Below, piece after piece: positions 22,306-34,400 of a DNA stretch of 64,000 bases (positions are counted from its first letter, which is position 1; each line of letters starts with the position of its first letter). The stretch lies in NCBI RefSeq assembly GCF_902686445.1, contig NC_062227.1:21651678-21715677 (forward strand). The letters run 5' to 3'. The translations under genes were made by a program, and so were the position numbers. The stretch comes from Sciurus carolinensis (Eukaryota; Chordata; Mammalia; Rodentia; Sciuridae). The notes beneath the pieces were generated by a model. It was given only the letters and a program-made list of their open reading frames with translations. It searched no databases and was not told the DNA's origin.

Positions 22306-24930
22306 TCATCTTCAATTTTGAAGGATAGATTTGCTGGATATAGCAACCTTGGTTAGAAACCATTACCTTTCCAGGCTTGGAATATATTATTCTAAGCCCT
22401 CCCAACTTTAAGAGATTAGACTGAGAGATCACAAGAAATTCTAATTGGTTTAACCTCTAAATGTGATCATATGACTTTTACGATTCTATCCTTGCTCTGA
22501 ATATTAGACATTTTAATTATAATGTGTCCTAAAGAGCATCTATGTCTTTTTTGTCTACTTGTGGTTCTAAACACTTCCTGTTTGGGAGTTTCTATATCAT
22601 TTCTTAGGTTTGGAATTTTTTCTGATATTATCCCACTGGAAAGATTGTGCATTTCTTTAATTTGTATTTAGTGCCTTATCCTAAGACAATGATTCTTAGA
22701 TTTGGTCTCTTATCTGACTGGTTTAATATTCTTGTCATGGTCACTTGTCATTTTTTATTTTTCTTATTACTGTGTATTCAAGATTATATACTTGTTTTGA
22801 CACCTAAAAATCTGTCTTCTATGTGCCTAATCTATTGGAAATGCTTCAACTGAATTTTTAATTTGATTTATTGAGTCTTTCAATGTCAGGGTTTCTGTCC
22901 TATTATTCTTCCAGATCTTTATCTCTTTATTGAAATGTTATTTAATTTTCATTATTGTCTCTATTAGTTTGTTCTTTAGAACTTCTTTTGATTCAGTGAT
23001 CATTTTCACTATGAACTTTCTCAATTCTTTATTTTATTTTATTTTATTTTTTTTTTTGGGTGCTGGGGATCGAACCCAGGGCCTTGTGCTTACAAGGCAA
23101 GCACTTTACCGACTGAGCTATCTCCCCAGCCCTCAATTCTTTATTCAACATTGCCTTCACTGTGTTGTTAAAGAGGTCAGTCTATGAAATGTGATAAGTT
23201 ATTTGGGGTGACTTGTTTTCTTGCTTTTCCATATTATTTGTATTACTACCCATCTGCTGTGATGATTATCTCTTCTAATTTTATGCAAGAAATTTTTAAT
23301 GAACTTGTTTCTCTTCACTGAGAGTCCTATGCTGGGTGACTATCTAAGTGTCAACACTCCCACTCAGTGGGTACCCATTGCTTTGCTCACTACCCAGTAC
23401 CACTTTGAGAGAAGACACTAAACCCTATTAATTGCAATCACCTCAGAACAAAACCATGCACTGATAAACCTTAGGGAAGACAACTTAATGAAATGGTTCT
23501 CCATAATACCTCCAAGTGTTAAATGGGAGCAGTGTTCTTAAACAGGTTGAAAAATTAGGAATTAAAGATAATAAAATTATTATTAAACTATAGAGTTGTT
23601 GAAAAGGAAGGAGAAAAACTGGACAAATAGAAAAGAGAAAAATAAAATAGGATAAACTAACATAAAATGAAGTATAAAGATGGAGGTGGGGATTGAGACA
23701 GAAACCAGTGACACAGAGGGAAAAAAGAGATTAAGAGGAGCAAGTGTAAATAAGCTTGAGTAAGTTAAGAAACAAAAGATAGAAGGATTGCAAGGAATGC
23801 TTTAAAACATTAGAAGAAACACAATCAACTGGGTTGAGGACGGTTCTATCAAATAATAAGGAAACAGTCACTGATTCAATATTAAAACTAATATGTGTAA
23901 GATCAAAACTAACAGAGTTTTTAATGCTATTACATACTGAGCTATTTGAGGTAGGGCAATTTCATATTGAGTTTTCCTGATTTGGATTTCATCAGGAGTT
24001 GGGACCTTTAGAAGAGCCCCATGGCATCTCAATTTTACCTCTAAGCCTCCCTGGGTGTGGAGGTAGTGATCACATCAGCACAGCTCTGATAGGAGACCCC
24101 TATTGAGGGGTCACCTCTGATTGAATACCCCTCCAATCTTTGGTGTGTCCATGCACAGACTAGTTTTCTGGAAGGCTAGAAAAGACAGTCCATTATTGAC
24201 TGTAACTTAGCAGGGATGTTACTTCATAGGTTATGCAATCTTTTTGCCCTCCTAAAGAAAAGCTACATGTACCCAGAGCTGTCACATCTGGTATGGGCTC
24301 CTGTGTATTTTGGAATGTGTGGCATGTTACAGACTAAGGTAGAGGTATAGTGGTCTGGCTGAAGTAGTGCCTGTGGAAGTGCAGGGTTGCTGCCTTCTCT
24401 GGGGTTCTCAGGTAGCAGATCTGGAAAATGGGACAGTGGCTGGTTTCTGTGAAATGCTCTTCAGTAAGCCTCTTTGTAGAGTGTTAACATTGCCTATGCA
24501 CAGTGTTCTCCATAAGCTGCTTTGGTTAACCTCAGGAAATGCCTTCTATGGGTCCGTGGACCTGAATGAGTTTTCTATCAACTGGCAACTCTGGGATTTG
24601 TGGCTGTATATTGCTAGGGCACAGGAGTTTCTTCCCTGGTTGCTGTGTTCCTGAGCCATCCTCTGTTGCTTGTTAGCTAGCCCAGAGGCCCGAATCGGTT
24701 TGGCAGGCAGTGTGATTTCTGACCCTTTCCTCTGCGTACCGAGTGCAGAGCCCAGGGCTGTCGCTGGCTGCTATGAATCACTGAGTCCCTCTGCTGGAGT
24801 TTGTTGTTTAAGCACTTGGTGACTGCAACTGTGAGGATGGAAATCCTGGCCCTCTGTGGGAAGTCTGAGCATTATTTTAGCATAGTAGCCTTCACCCTGG
24901 CTGCTGCTGCAGGTCCCTAGAAAAAATTTT
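22306..24930 (-). mobile_element. Old L1 (outer), remainder of ORF1 and putative 5' UTR
   Basis: Continuation of the old L1 after the inner insertion. About 22306-23150 aligns in order with ORF1 of the inner copy (for example TTTTCTGATATTAT, and TTATAATGTGTCC matching TTATAATGTGCC), but with many stops. An ID element splits it at 23034-23132. From about 23150 to 24930 the sequence resembles no other copy here. Its position suggests an older type of 5' UTR, and the outer edge is a guess. Confidence 0.6.
23034..23132 (-). mobile_element. ID element (reverse) nested in old L1 ORF1
   Basis: A T-rich tail (about 23034-23056), then GGTGCTGGGGATCGAACCCA through GAGCTATCTCCCCAGCC. Identical flanks TCAATTCTTTATT at 23021-23033 and 23133-23145 confirm the insertion and show that it postdates the old L1. 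Confidence 0.95.
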
Positions 24931-25744
24931 TTTTTCTTTTTGTTTCCTGATGGGTATTGTATCTTCAGTGACCAAAAACTTTAGCTATTGATTAAATCAG
25001 GTAATAATCAGTTATGTGTTGGATGGCATGCAGGAGCTTATCTCCCAAATAAATTCAAACTATAAGAGGAGAGACAGGAATACCCATTGTCTGTTTTTCA
25101 AGTGCTGTAGGCCAGGTACAACCCATAGATATACAGAGATGAGAAAAGAATCACTTTCAGTTTGGGAGAGCAAAAACACATCCTGGATGAGAGTGTATTT
25201 TCACTCATTCATCCAACAAATATGTACTGACGTCCCACCTGCCCATTTAACAAATATGTACTGATGTCCCACCTGCCCTGTCCCATCTCAGGAACGTAGT
25301 AGAGAAAGGTAACATGTAATAGGGACAGTGAGCACATCATAAATTTTTCCCAAATGTGTATGATAATTAATAAATTAGAAACAGAAATCAATCACTGATG
25401 TGAGATAATGCAAAGAGCTTAAGATTTCCATCATTGCATGGGACCATGAATATCTGCTTGGCAGCACTTTGACCATCAATAAAGTCATTTTACTGTACAT
25501 GTAAATGCCCTTCACGTTTAGTAGTCCCAGATTAAATCAGAGGAAGTAAAATATAAGCTTCACTAATGTAAATAAATAATAGAATGATAAATACTGTGCA
25601 ATTGAATACTTAAAAATATATTGTAATAACTTGCTTATTTAGATTTCCACATTACTTAAAGGAATAATAAGAAGATTATTTTTTTAATTCCTAATACATC
25701 CTGAAGTTATCTTACTTTTCCCCCTATAAGTTATATGAATTTTT
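24931..25744. other. Intergenic DNA with a small tandem duplication
   Basis: No gene recognised. A 34-bp unit beginning AACAAATATGTACTGA is repeated head-to-tail at 25215-25248 and 25249-25282 with few differences. The rest is AT-rich and unassigned. Confidence 0.5.
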
Positions 25745-26029
25745 GTTTTTAGTTTTACCATCTTTACTGAGCTATAACTGACATATAATAAACAACATAT
25801 ATTTAGAGTACATAAACTGATAAGTTTTGGACATATGGCCATACCCAAAAAGCTATCATTGCAACCAAGATAATGAATACATCAATCATGCCTAAAACTT
25901 TCCTCATGCCCCTTGGTAATCCTTTCTTCCTGCCCCTCCCTCAACCTCAGGAAACACAGTTCTGCATTCTGTGATAATGAATTTGCATTTTCTAGAGTTT
26001 TATATAAACAATATCATAAAATATATAAT
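25745..26029 (-). mobile_element. Ancient L1 (L1M-type) 3' end, part 1
   Basis: Words such as TACTGAGCTATAACTGACAT, CTTTCCTCATGCCCCTTGGT and TTTGCATTTTCTAGAGTTTT follow the order I know from ancient mammalian L1 3' ends in reverse orientation. It is cut at 26029 by a younger L1 and resumes at 31389 (TGGTTTCACTCAGCATAATT). Confidence 0.7.
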
Positions 26030-26289
26030 TTTTTATTTAATTATTTTTTAAAAAATTTTACAGCTCTGCATTTTGATTCATTGTACACAAATGGGGTACA
26101 TTATTTCGTTTCTATGGTTTTACAGGATGTAGATTCATACCACTTGTGTAATCATACATGTACATAGGGTAAGGATGTGTGTCTCATTCCACCATTTTTC
26201 ATAGCTCCCCCCTCATTTCCTTCTATATAATCTAAAGTTCCTCCATTTGTCTCACCCCCCACCCCCATTATATATCATCATCCACTTAT

Positions 26290-29200
26290 CAGGGAAAATG
26301 TTCATCTCTTGGTTTTTTGGGATTGGCTTATTTCACTTAGCATGATATTCTCCAATTCCATCCATTTATCTGCAAATGCCATAATATTATTATTCTTCAT
26401 GGCTAAATAATATTCCATTGTGTATAAATACAAATTGTGTATATATTCTTTATCCATTCATCTGTCGATGGGCATCTTAGGTTGGTTCTACAAGCTACCT
26501 ATTGTGAATTGAGCTGCTAAAAACATTGATGTGACTGCATTACTACAGTATGCTAACTTTAAGCCCTTTGGGTATAAACCAAGGAGTGGGATAACTGGGT
26601 GAAAAGGTGGGTCCATTCCAAGTTTTCTGAGGAGTCTCCACACTGGTTTCCAGAGTGTGCACCAATTTGCAACTCCACCAGCAATGTAAAAGTGTGCCTT
26701 TTTCCCCTCATCCACACCAACATCTATTTTTGTTTGTGTTCTTGATAATCGCCATTCTAATTGGAGTAAGATGAAATCTTAGAGTTGTTTTAATTTGCAT
26801 TTCTCTAATTACTAGAGATGTTGAATATGTTTTCATATATTTAATAATTGCCTGTATGTCTTCTTCTGTAAAGTGTCTGTCCAGTTCTTCAGCCCATTTA
26901 TTGATTGGGTTCTTTGTATTCTTGGTATAAAGTTTTGTAAGTTCTTTATAAATTTTGGAGAAAAGTGCTACATCTGAAGTACATGTAGAAAAGTTTTTCT
27001 CCCACTCTGTGGGCTCTCATTTCACATTATTGATTGTATCCTTTGCTGAGAAAAAGCTATTTAGTTTGAGTCCATCCCATTTATTGATTCTTGCTTTGAT
27101 TTCTTGTGCTTTGAGAGTCTTGTTAAAGAAATCTGATCCTAAGCCAACATGATGAAGATTCAGGTCGCTTTGTCTTCTATTTGGTGCCAATACCATGCCA
27201 TTTTTGTTACTATTGCTCTGTAGTATGGTTTCAGGTCTGGTATTGTGATACCTCCTGCTTCACTTTTCCTGCTCAGGACTGTTTTGGCTATTTGAAGTCT
27301 CTTACCCTTCCAATTTAAGTTCAAGATTACTTTCTCTATTTCTATGAGGAATGTCATTGGGATTTTAATTGGGATTGCATTGAATCTGTATAGAACCTTT
27401 GGTGGAATGGCCATTTTGACAATATTAATTCTGCTGGTCCAAGAACATGGGAGATCTTTCCATCTTCTAAGGATTTCTTCAATTTCTTTCTTTAGTGTTC
27501 TATAGTTTTCATTGTAGAAGTCTTTCACCACTTTTGTTAGATTGATTCCCAAGTATCGTATTTTTTTGAGGCTATTATGAATGGTGGTTTTCCTAATTTC
27601 TCTTTCAGAGGATTCATCACTCATGAATAGAAATGCATTAGATTTATGCATATTGATTTCATATCCTGCTACTTTGCTGAATTCATTTATTCTAGAGGAT
27701 TTCTAGTGGAGTTTTTTGGATCCTCTAAATATAGAATCTTGTCATCGGCAAATAGTGACAGCTTGAATTCTTCTTTTCCTATTTGTATCCCTTTAATTTC
27801 TTTGGTCTAATTGCTCTGGCTATTGTTTCAAGGATGATACTGAATAGAAGTGGTGAAAGAGGTAATCCCTGTCTTGTTCCAGTTTTTAAAGGGAATGTTT
27901 TCAGTTTTTATCCATTAAGAATGATGTTTGTCATGGGCTTAGCATAGAATGCCTTTACAATGTTGAGGAATGTTCCTACTATCCCTATTTTTTCTAGTGT
28001 TGAGCATGAAGGGGTGCTATATTGTATCAAATGCTTTCTCAGCATCTATTGAAATAATCATATGATTCTTAACTTTAAGGCTATTGATGTGATGACTTAT
28101 ATTTATTGATTTCCAGATGTTGAACTAACCTTGCATCCCTGGGATAAACCCTGCTTGATCATGGTGTACTCTCTTTTTAACACGTTTTTGTATGTGATTT
28201 GCCAGACTTTTGCTAAGAACTTTTGCATCTATGTTCATCAGGGATATTGGTCTAGGCCTAAAGTTTTCTTTCCTTGATGAATCTTTTTTAGGTTTTCGTA
28301 TCAGAGTGATACCAGCTTCATAGTATGAGTTTGGAAGGGTTCCCTCCTTTTTATTTCCTGGAATACTTTGAGGAATACAATACTTTGTATTGGTATTAGT
28401 TCTTCTTTAAAGGTCTTGTAGAATTCAGCTGAGAATCCATCTGGTCCTGGGTTTTTCTTGGTTGGTTGGCTTTTGATGACTTCTTCTATTTTGGTGCTTG
28501 AAATTGATCTATTTAAATTGTGTACGTCTTTCTGATTCAGTTTGGGAGGTTTATATATCTGTAAAAATTTTGTCAATGTCTTCAATATTTTCTATTTTGT
28601 TGGAATATAGATTTTCAAAGTAGCTTCTAATTATGTTATGTATTTCAATGGTGTCTGTTGTGATCTTTCCTTTTTCATCATGAATTCTTGTAATTTGAGT
28701 TTTCTCTCTCCTTTGCTTTGTTAGTGTGGCTAAGAGTTTATCAATTTTATTTACTTTTTCAAAGAACCAACTTTTTGTTTTGTCAAGTTTTTGAATTGTT
28801 TCTCTTGTTTCAATTTCATTGATTTCAGCTCTGATTTTAATTATTCCCTGTCTTCTACTATTATTGGTGTTGATCTGTTCTTCTTTTTCTAGGGCTTTGA
28901 GATGTAATGTTAAGTCATTTAGTTGTTGAATTTTTATTTTTTTAATGTATGAGCTCAATTCAATGAACTTTCCTCTTGATACTGCTTTCAGAGTGTCCCA
29001 GAGATTTTTTATATGTTGTGTTGTTGTTCTCCTTTACCTCTAATAATATTTTTTATTTCTTTCCTGGTGTCTTCTGTTATCATTGCATCATTCAATAGCA
29101 TATTATTTAGTCTCCAGGTGTAGTAGTAGTTTTTGTTTGATATTTTATTGTTGATTTCTAATTGCATTCCATTACAGTCTGACAGAATACAAGGAAGTAT

Positions 29201-29850
29201 CTCTATATTTTTTTGTATTTACTAATGGCTTCTTTGTGACATAGCATATGATCTATTTTGAAGAAGGATCCATGGGCTGCTGAGAAGAAAGTATATTCAC
29301 TCAGTGATGGATGAAATACTCAGTATATGTCCATTAAGTCTCTATCATTGATTGTATTATTTAGTTCTATAGTTTCTTTGTTCAGTTCTTGTTTGGAGGA
29401 TCTATCCAGTGGTGAGAGTGGTGTGTTCAAATCCCCTACTATTATTGTGTTTGGTCTATTTGATTTTTAAAATTGAGAAGGGTTTGTCTGATGTACATAG
29501 ATTCTCCATTGTTTAGGTCATAAATACTTAAAATCATTATGTCTTGCTGCTTTATGTTTCCCTGAAGCAGTATGAAATGTCCTTCTTTATCCCTTCTGAC
29601 TAACTTAGGTTTGAAGTTCACTTTATCTGATAGGAGGATGGAGACCCCTGCTTTTTTAGGGTCCATGTGCATGGTATGTTTTTCCCCATCCTTTCACCTT
29701 TAGTTCTGTGGATGTCTTTTTTTATGAGATGAGTCTCTTGAAGGCAGCATGTTGTTGGGTCTTTCTTTTAAATCCAATCTGCCAGTGTATGTCTTTTGAT
29801 TAATAAGTTTAGGCCAATAACATTTGGGGTTACTATTGTGATATGATTTG
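26290..29850 (-). pseudogene. L1 ORF2 remnant (broken)
   Basis: Reverse-strand pieces of ORF2 in several frames. 29442-29672 (endonuclease: [20 protein letters not shown]), 28551-28958 and 28301-28585 (pre-RT and [22 protein letters not shown]), 27160-27651 (thumb region: [20 protein letters not shown]) and 26488-26715 (C-terminus). Between 27160 and 27190 the text jumps over about 270 bp found in the copy at 16440-16730. Not functional. Confidence 0.9.
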
Positions 29851-29889
29851 TATTCCTGGTCATTTTGGCTTATTTTTGGTTTTTCACTT

Positions 29890-30915
29890 GACTTGGTTTC
29901 TCCTTTGATTGGCTTTTCCCTTTGCTGACTTGTATTATTGTTTTTCACTCCTTCCTCATGAAATATTTTGCTGAGAATGTTCTGTAGTGCAGGCTTTCTA
30001 TTTGTAAATTCTTGTAACCTTTGCTCATCATGGAAAGATTTTATTTCATCATCAAATCTGAAGGTTAGTTTTGCTGGTATAGGATTCTTAGTTGGCATCC
30101 ATGTTCTTTCAAAGCTTGAAATATATTATTTCAGGCCCTTCTTGCTTTTAGGGTCTGGGCTGAGAAATCTGCCAATATCCATATTGGTTTCCCCTTTTAT
30201 GTAATCTGATACTTTCTCTCGCAGTCTTTAAAATCCTATATTTTGTATGTGAGGGATTTTCATTATAATGTGCCTTGGTGTGGATCTGTTGTAATTTTGT
30301 GCACCTGGTGTTCTGTAAGCCTCTTGTATTTGATTTTCCATTTCATTTTTCAGGTTTGGGAAATTTTCTGATATTATTTCATTGAACAGGTTGTTCATCA
30401 TCTCCTTGGTTTGTATCTCTGTACCTTCCTCAATCCCAATAATTCTTAAATTTGGTCTTTTTATGATATCCCATAATTCTTAGTTGGAGGTTCCATTCAT
30501 GATTTCTTTCCATCTTCTCAGTTTGTTCAACTTTATTTTCAAGATTAAATATTTTGTCTTCATTGTCTGAAATTTTGTCTTCCATGAGATCCTGTTGGTG
30601 ATGCTTTCTATTGAGTTTTTAATTTGGTTTATTGTTTCTTTCATTTCAAGTATTTCTGTTTTTATTTTTTTTCAGAATCTCTATCTCTTTATTGAAGTGC
30701 TCTTTTGCTTCCTTCATTTGCTCTTTTAACTGTTTATTGGAGTGACCATGCATCACCTGCATTTGCTCTCTTGTCTCATCTTTTGCTTCACAGATCATTT
30801 TAATTATACAGATTCTAACCTCTTTTTCTGTCATTTCTACTGCCATGCTGTCATTGGATTCTATCAAAATAGTATCTTGGTTTATTAGGGACACTTTCTT
30901 CCCCTGTTTTTTCAT
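29890..30915 (-). pseudogene. L1 ORF1 remnant (broken)
   Basis: ATG at 30915 (MKKQGKKVSLINQD), a coiled-coil segment (QMKEAKEHFNKEIEILKKNK) to 30646, then frameshifted RRM and C-terminal domains. The C-terminal piece (from 30098) reads KLTFRFDDEIKSFHDEQRLQ and LQNILSKIFHEEG. It has lost its stop, so its frame runs on into ORF2 territory in the wrong frame to 29700. A trio of lesions like those in the inner copy makes it non-functional. Confidence 0.88.
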
Positions 30916-31388
30916 ATTATTTCTGTATATTCCCTTCTAGCAGTAAAGATCTGAGGTTAAAGTTTCCACCCTGCAGGCTTATTGTGACCCTGCAGTTTTC
31001 CAGTACCTCTCCTTTAAGGGGAAGATCAATATTAGCAGCACCCAATACAAACAAAATTCAGCCCTGAACCAGATAGCCCCTATAAAGACTTTAACATTAT
31101 TGTAATAAACAGGATGAGTTCAATTATTATTTACTGTATTTCTAGTGGTGAACAAAGAGGGTAGAGAAGGGTGTAGGATGTAAGTGAGTAAACAGAGGTA
31201 CCTGTCAAAGGGTCTCCAGTCTCCTGTAAGTGTCTCAGGAAGGGAGGTGCCCTCCAATGATGATGGCCATGCCCTCAGGAATAATTTATAATGTCTGCAC
31301 CTGCCTCCATAGAAGACGGGGAGCTGCAGTGAGGGCCCACTGAGTCCCAGCAGGGGCGGGAGGGGGGACTGGGCAGGCCCCGTCTCCC
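30916..31388 (-). promoter_or_regulatory. L1 5' UTR, non-monomeric
   Basis: About 470 bp between the ORF1 ATG and the 5' junction. It is moderately GC-rich (GGGGCGGGAGGGGGGACTGG near 31353 on the plus strand) but shows none of the 132-138-bp monomers of the inner L1. Either this is a different 5' UTR type or the copy is 5'-truncated within it. Confidence 0.6.
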
Positions 31389-31500
31389 AAAATATGTAAT
31401 CTTATGTATGGTTTCACTCAGCATAATTGAGATTCATCTATGTTATATTGCGCACAATGAAATTGTGTAAAAATAATCTACAGGAAAATTAAAAATTAAT
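31389..31500 (-). mobile_element. Ancient L1 3' end, part 2
   Basis: Resumes the ancient L1 interrupted at 26029. TATGGTTTCACTCAGCATAA and GAGATTCATCTATGTTATAT follow the earlier half in correct family order. The outer end is uncertain. Confidence 0.6.
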
Positions 31501-32477
31501 TAATTCACATTCTTATTCTCCATATTCTTAACATTTTAAAATTATAGTTCACACATTAATTTAACCAACTAAAAAATTCCCTTTAGATGTATAATTGATA
31601 GTTTTTAACATTTGTAACACAAATGTCTTTAGATACTGGAACTATACTAATTTTTCCCATTTATTAAGATTTTTTTTTACAGTTTTTGTTTGTACACTCT
31701 TTATGTTTCCTCACTGCTAAGAAGTGAGGAATGCTTGCATATCAAACAAAACAAAACAAAACAAAACAGAGGATGCAGCAAAGAGGAAAACATGGACAAG
31801 CATGTCGGTGTTGTGGGAGGTCATCAAGCCATGAGTGATCCTGAGGACCATTTCATACTCTAGGTCCCTCTGCCTTCAGCCTGATCTTTGGTTCATTAGA
31901 TTCTTAGAATAATAAAGTGATCCAAATCTACTTTCCCAAGGGACATGAGCCTGCACAGGCCGATCCAAATAACATATCAGTGTCTTTTATGAATGTTTTA
32001 CACTGGACATAGAACGTCTGAAACAGCGTTCAAGGATTTTCTGGGCATTATTCATATCCATCCCTAGCCCCAGTGTAGGCCAGAAGATCATTGACTTCAG
32101 TACACATTAGAATCTACTTTTACAAATTCATGTGAAGGTCCAAGGAGCCTTGAATGGCAGCAAATATCAGGCATGATTTCCAATTCAGTAGGAGTTACCA
32201 GATGTGCCTGGTGAAGTCTTCTTTCTTTAGGAGTCGTCCCTTCATTGGGTGTTAAAATCTTCTGGTGAAGTAAAACCCAGAGTCATAGTGGGAGGAACGA
32301 AAAGGCCCAGCGAATGCAATCGGTGAGGCACAAAACTGGCCATGGATGCCTCCATCTTCATAGCTATCACTGAACAGCACTCTACTCTTCACCTCTAACT
32401 TCTGTGGCAGACTCTGGAAACCACAGCTGCCCCCTGACCCCCCCATAGAATTACCTGTTTTTACCTCTTTGCCTCAC
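31501..32477. other. Intergenic DNA with (AAAAC)n and possible MER5-like remnant
   Basis: An (AAAAC)n run lies at 31744-31768. At about 32095-32215 the words CACATTAGAATCTAC and AATTCAGTAGGAGTTACCAG faintly resemble a MER5-type (hAT) DNA transposon remnant. This is a weak call made by memory of the consensus. No gene seen. Confidence 0.35.
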
Positions 32478-32844
32478 TGCTATAGTTTGAACTTGGAGAG
32501 TCCTCTAAAAGCCCATGTGTTGAAGACTTTGCCATCAGCCTGTGGTAATATTGGGAGGTGGTGGAACCTTTGGGGATGGGTCCTAGTGGAAGATAGTTAT
32601 TGAGACACTGCACTTGAAGGGGAAGTTAGGATGTTTGTCTCTTCTCTCTCTTTTTCTTTGCTTCTGAGTCACATAAGGTAAATAGTGTCCTCTACCATTA
32701 ATTTCCATCACAATGCACTGCCTTGTTACAGGCCTAACAAAGTCAAATAACCACAGACTGAAGCCCTGAAGTCATGACTCAGAATTAACCTTTCCTCAAG
32801 TTGATTTTCTCAGTTGTTTTTTGGTAGTGACCTTAGACTAACAC
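32478..32844 (+). mobile_element. MaLR LTR (MST/MLT1-like)
   Basis: Opens TGCTATAGTTTGAACTTGGA, then GTTGAAGACTTTGCC, TTGGGAGGTGGTGGAACCTT and a CTTCTCTCTCTTTTTC tract, and ends TGACCTTAGACTAACACA. This is the characteristic order of MaLR LTRs on the plus strand. TG and CA ends are present. A 5-bp TSD is doubtful (CTCAC vs GTCAC). It has been dead since early mammalian evolution by family age. Confidence 0.75.
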
Positions 32845-34284
32845 AGTCACTCCATACTCAGCCCTGAGTCTGAGAAACTGATTGCCAGAATCCAGCTCAA
32901 GTACCTGAAACGTTACACAAACGGGGCAATTCTCTAAAACTAAGGGGACATATGAGTACAGTTTAGCTAAGATGACAACATCTGCTACTGTGTGTCCCTA
33001 CCTAAAGGTCAGTCATGGTTTCATTTCATCTTCATCACCTTTCTTGACACAGTCTTATAGTCAGCACCGAGTTAACCTTTCAGAGTAAATCAATATATCC
33101 ACTACCTGATTATTACTCTAGAGAAGATTGTAGAGCAGGAAAATGCATCCGGATTGTTTAATTAAGTTCTTTCATTTTCCTTTTTTTATACCTGAAGAAG
33201 TAGACCCTGTTATACTCTTATACCTAATTGAACTAAAATCCCATGGTAAATGGAGCGCTTCAATGGAGCAGGGACTGTGTTTCAACTTTAGAGATAAATA
33301 CTTTTGACAAATTGAATATGTCCATTAATTACATTGTACTTGCTCATCCCCTATATATTAATGAGCATATTATGTGTAGGTATTAAATTTTACAGTGACT
33401 ACAGTGATTATCTACTTACTCAAACCTCATCCCTCTCTCCACATTCTTATTTGCTGAAGGTTTCACCTGGCACAACTTTGTAGATACCCACCTTGATAAA
33501 ATCCCACTACAACTTCTGCTCTAAGCACTCCTAAAGCCAAGATCCATACCATAGTCCCAGTGTTCTGTTCAGAGACATGCACATCTGTGTGGAAATAAGA
33601 ACCCCAGGGAGCTTATGCCTGGACTGCCACCAACCTCAGTCTTTCCTTAGTCTTTTCATTTTCCTTTTTTGTTCCTGGCTCATTCAACAAGTACATGCAT
33701 CACATTGCAAAGGACACTATAATGACTTTTAGATTTAGACTAGAAAGTTTTGAATATATTGAACTCCAAATATACTTACACCGTATACTATAATGCCATA
33801 ATTCAACAGAGTGAAAATATAGCAGCTTCTAAAAACAGAATTTTAAAAAATCTCATCTCTCTATAAAAATGCTTCTTGGTTTTATTAAATCTCGTGAATT
33901 AGGAGAGCAAAAATTTATTGTTGTTGTTGTGTTGTGGTTTTTTTTTTGTTGTTTGTTTGTTTTACTTTAACATAGACCTATACTGGGAAAATGCATGACT
34001 GAAATCATATAACTTCAAATACATTTTAAAATATTTTAAAATGCATTGAAATCTATTACAGCCACTCAGCATTATGAAGTACCCATTATTAAAGAATAGA
34101 TACTGTATCCAATCTATGTCATCAAGTTTATCACCATGAAAAGTGCTTTATCTTCATTGTAGTTCACCAGTTGACTGAAGTGTGAATAAAATGTAATCAA
34201 TATTTTTAGAAGGTACTCTGGGAAGAGAAAGGGACAGGGGTGAGGACCTAAAATTTAGTCTTCATTTGATATCATAAGACAGGA
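32845..34284. other. Unrecognised intergenic DNA
   Basis: No gene or named repeat. A (TTG)n/T-rich patch lies at 33918-33962. The remaining sequence is non-repetitive. Confidence 0.45.
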
Positions 34285-34400
34285 GTCAGGAGAATTGTAA
34301 TTGAGGACCTTTGACCAATCCAGTCTTGCATGACCTTGGAGAAGTTCTGAATTTCACTGTTCTTTAGGGTTCTCACTGATAATGTACATGACTTTGAAAT
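34285..34400 (+). mobile_element. MIR SINE remnant
   Basis: The central word TGACCTTGGAGAAGTTCTGAA followed by TTTCACTGTTCTTTAGGGTT resembles the conserved MIR core on the plus strand. Diverged and short, with approximate edges. Confidence 0.55.

Larger units (their letters stand above)
26030..31388 (-). mobile_element. Long L1 nested in ancient L1
   Basis: A reverse-strand L1 of about 5.36 kb with its 3' end at 26030, ORF2 remnants to about 29850, ORF1 at about 29900-30915 and some 470 bp of 5' UTR. Flanks AAAATATATAAT (26018-26029) and AAAATATGTAAT (31389-31400) match at 11 of 12, and ancient L1 sequence continues on both sides. Roughly 270 bp of ORF2 is missing near 27170. More decayed than the inner L1 at 15-22 kb. 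Confidence 0.9.

Noticed and set aside
29700..30098. Apparent ORF1-ORF2 fusion protein in the 26-31 kb L1
   Set aside because: Loss of the ORF1 stop lets the frame run on into ORF2 in the wrong frame. The downstream residues are out-of-frame text, so this is decay and not a new fusion.
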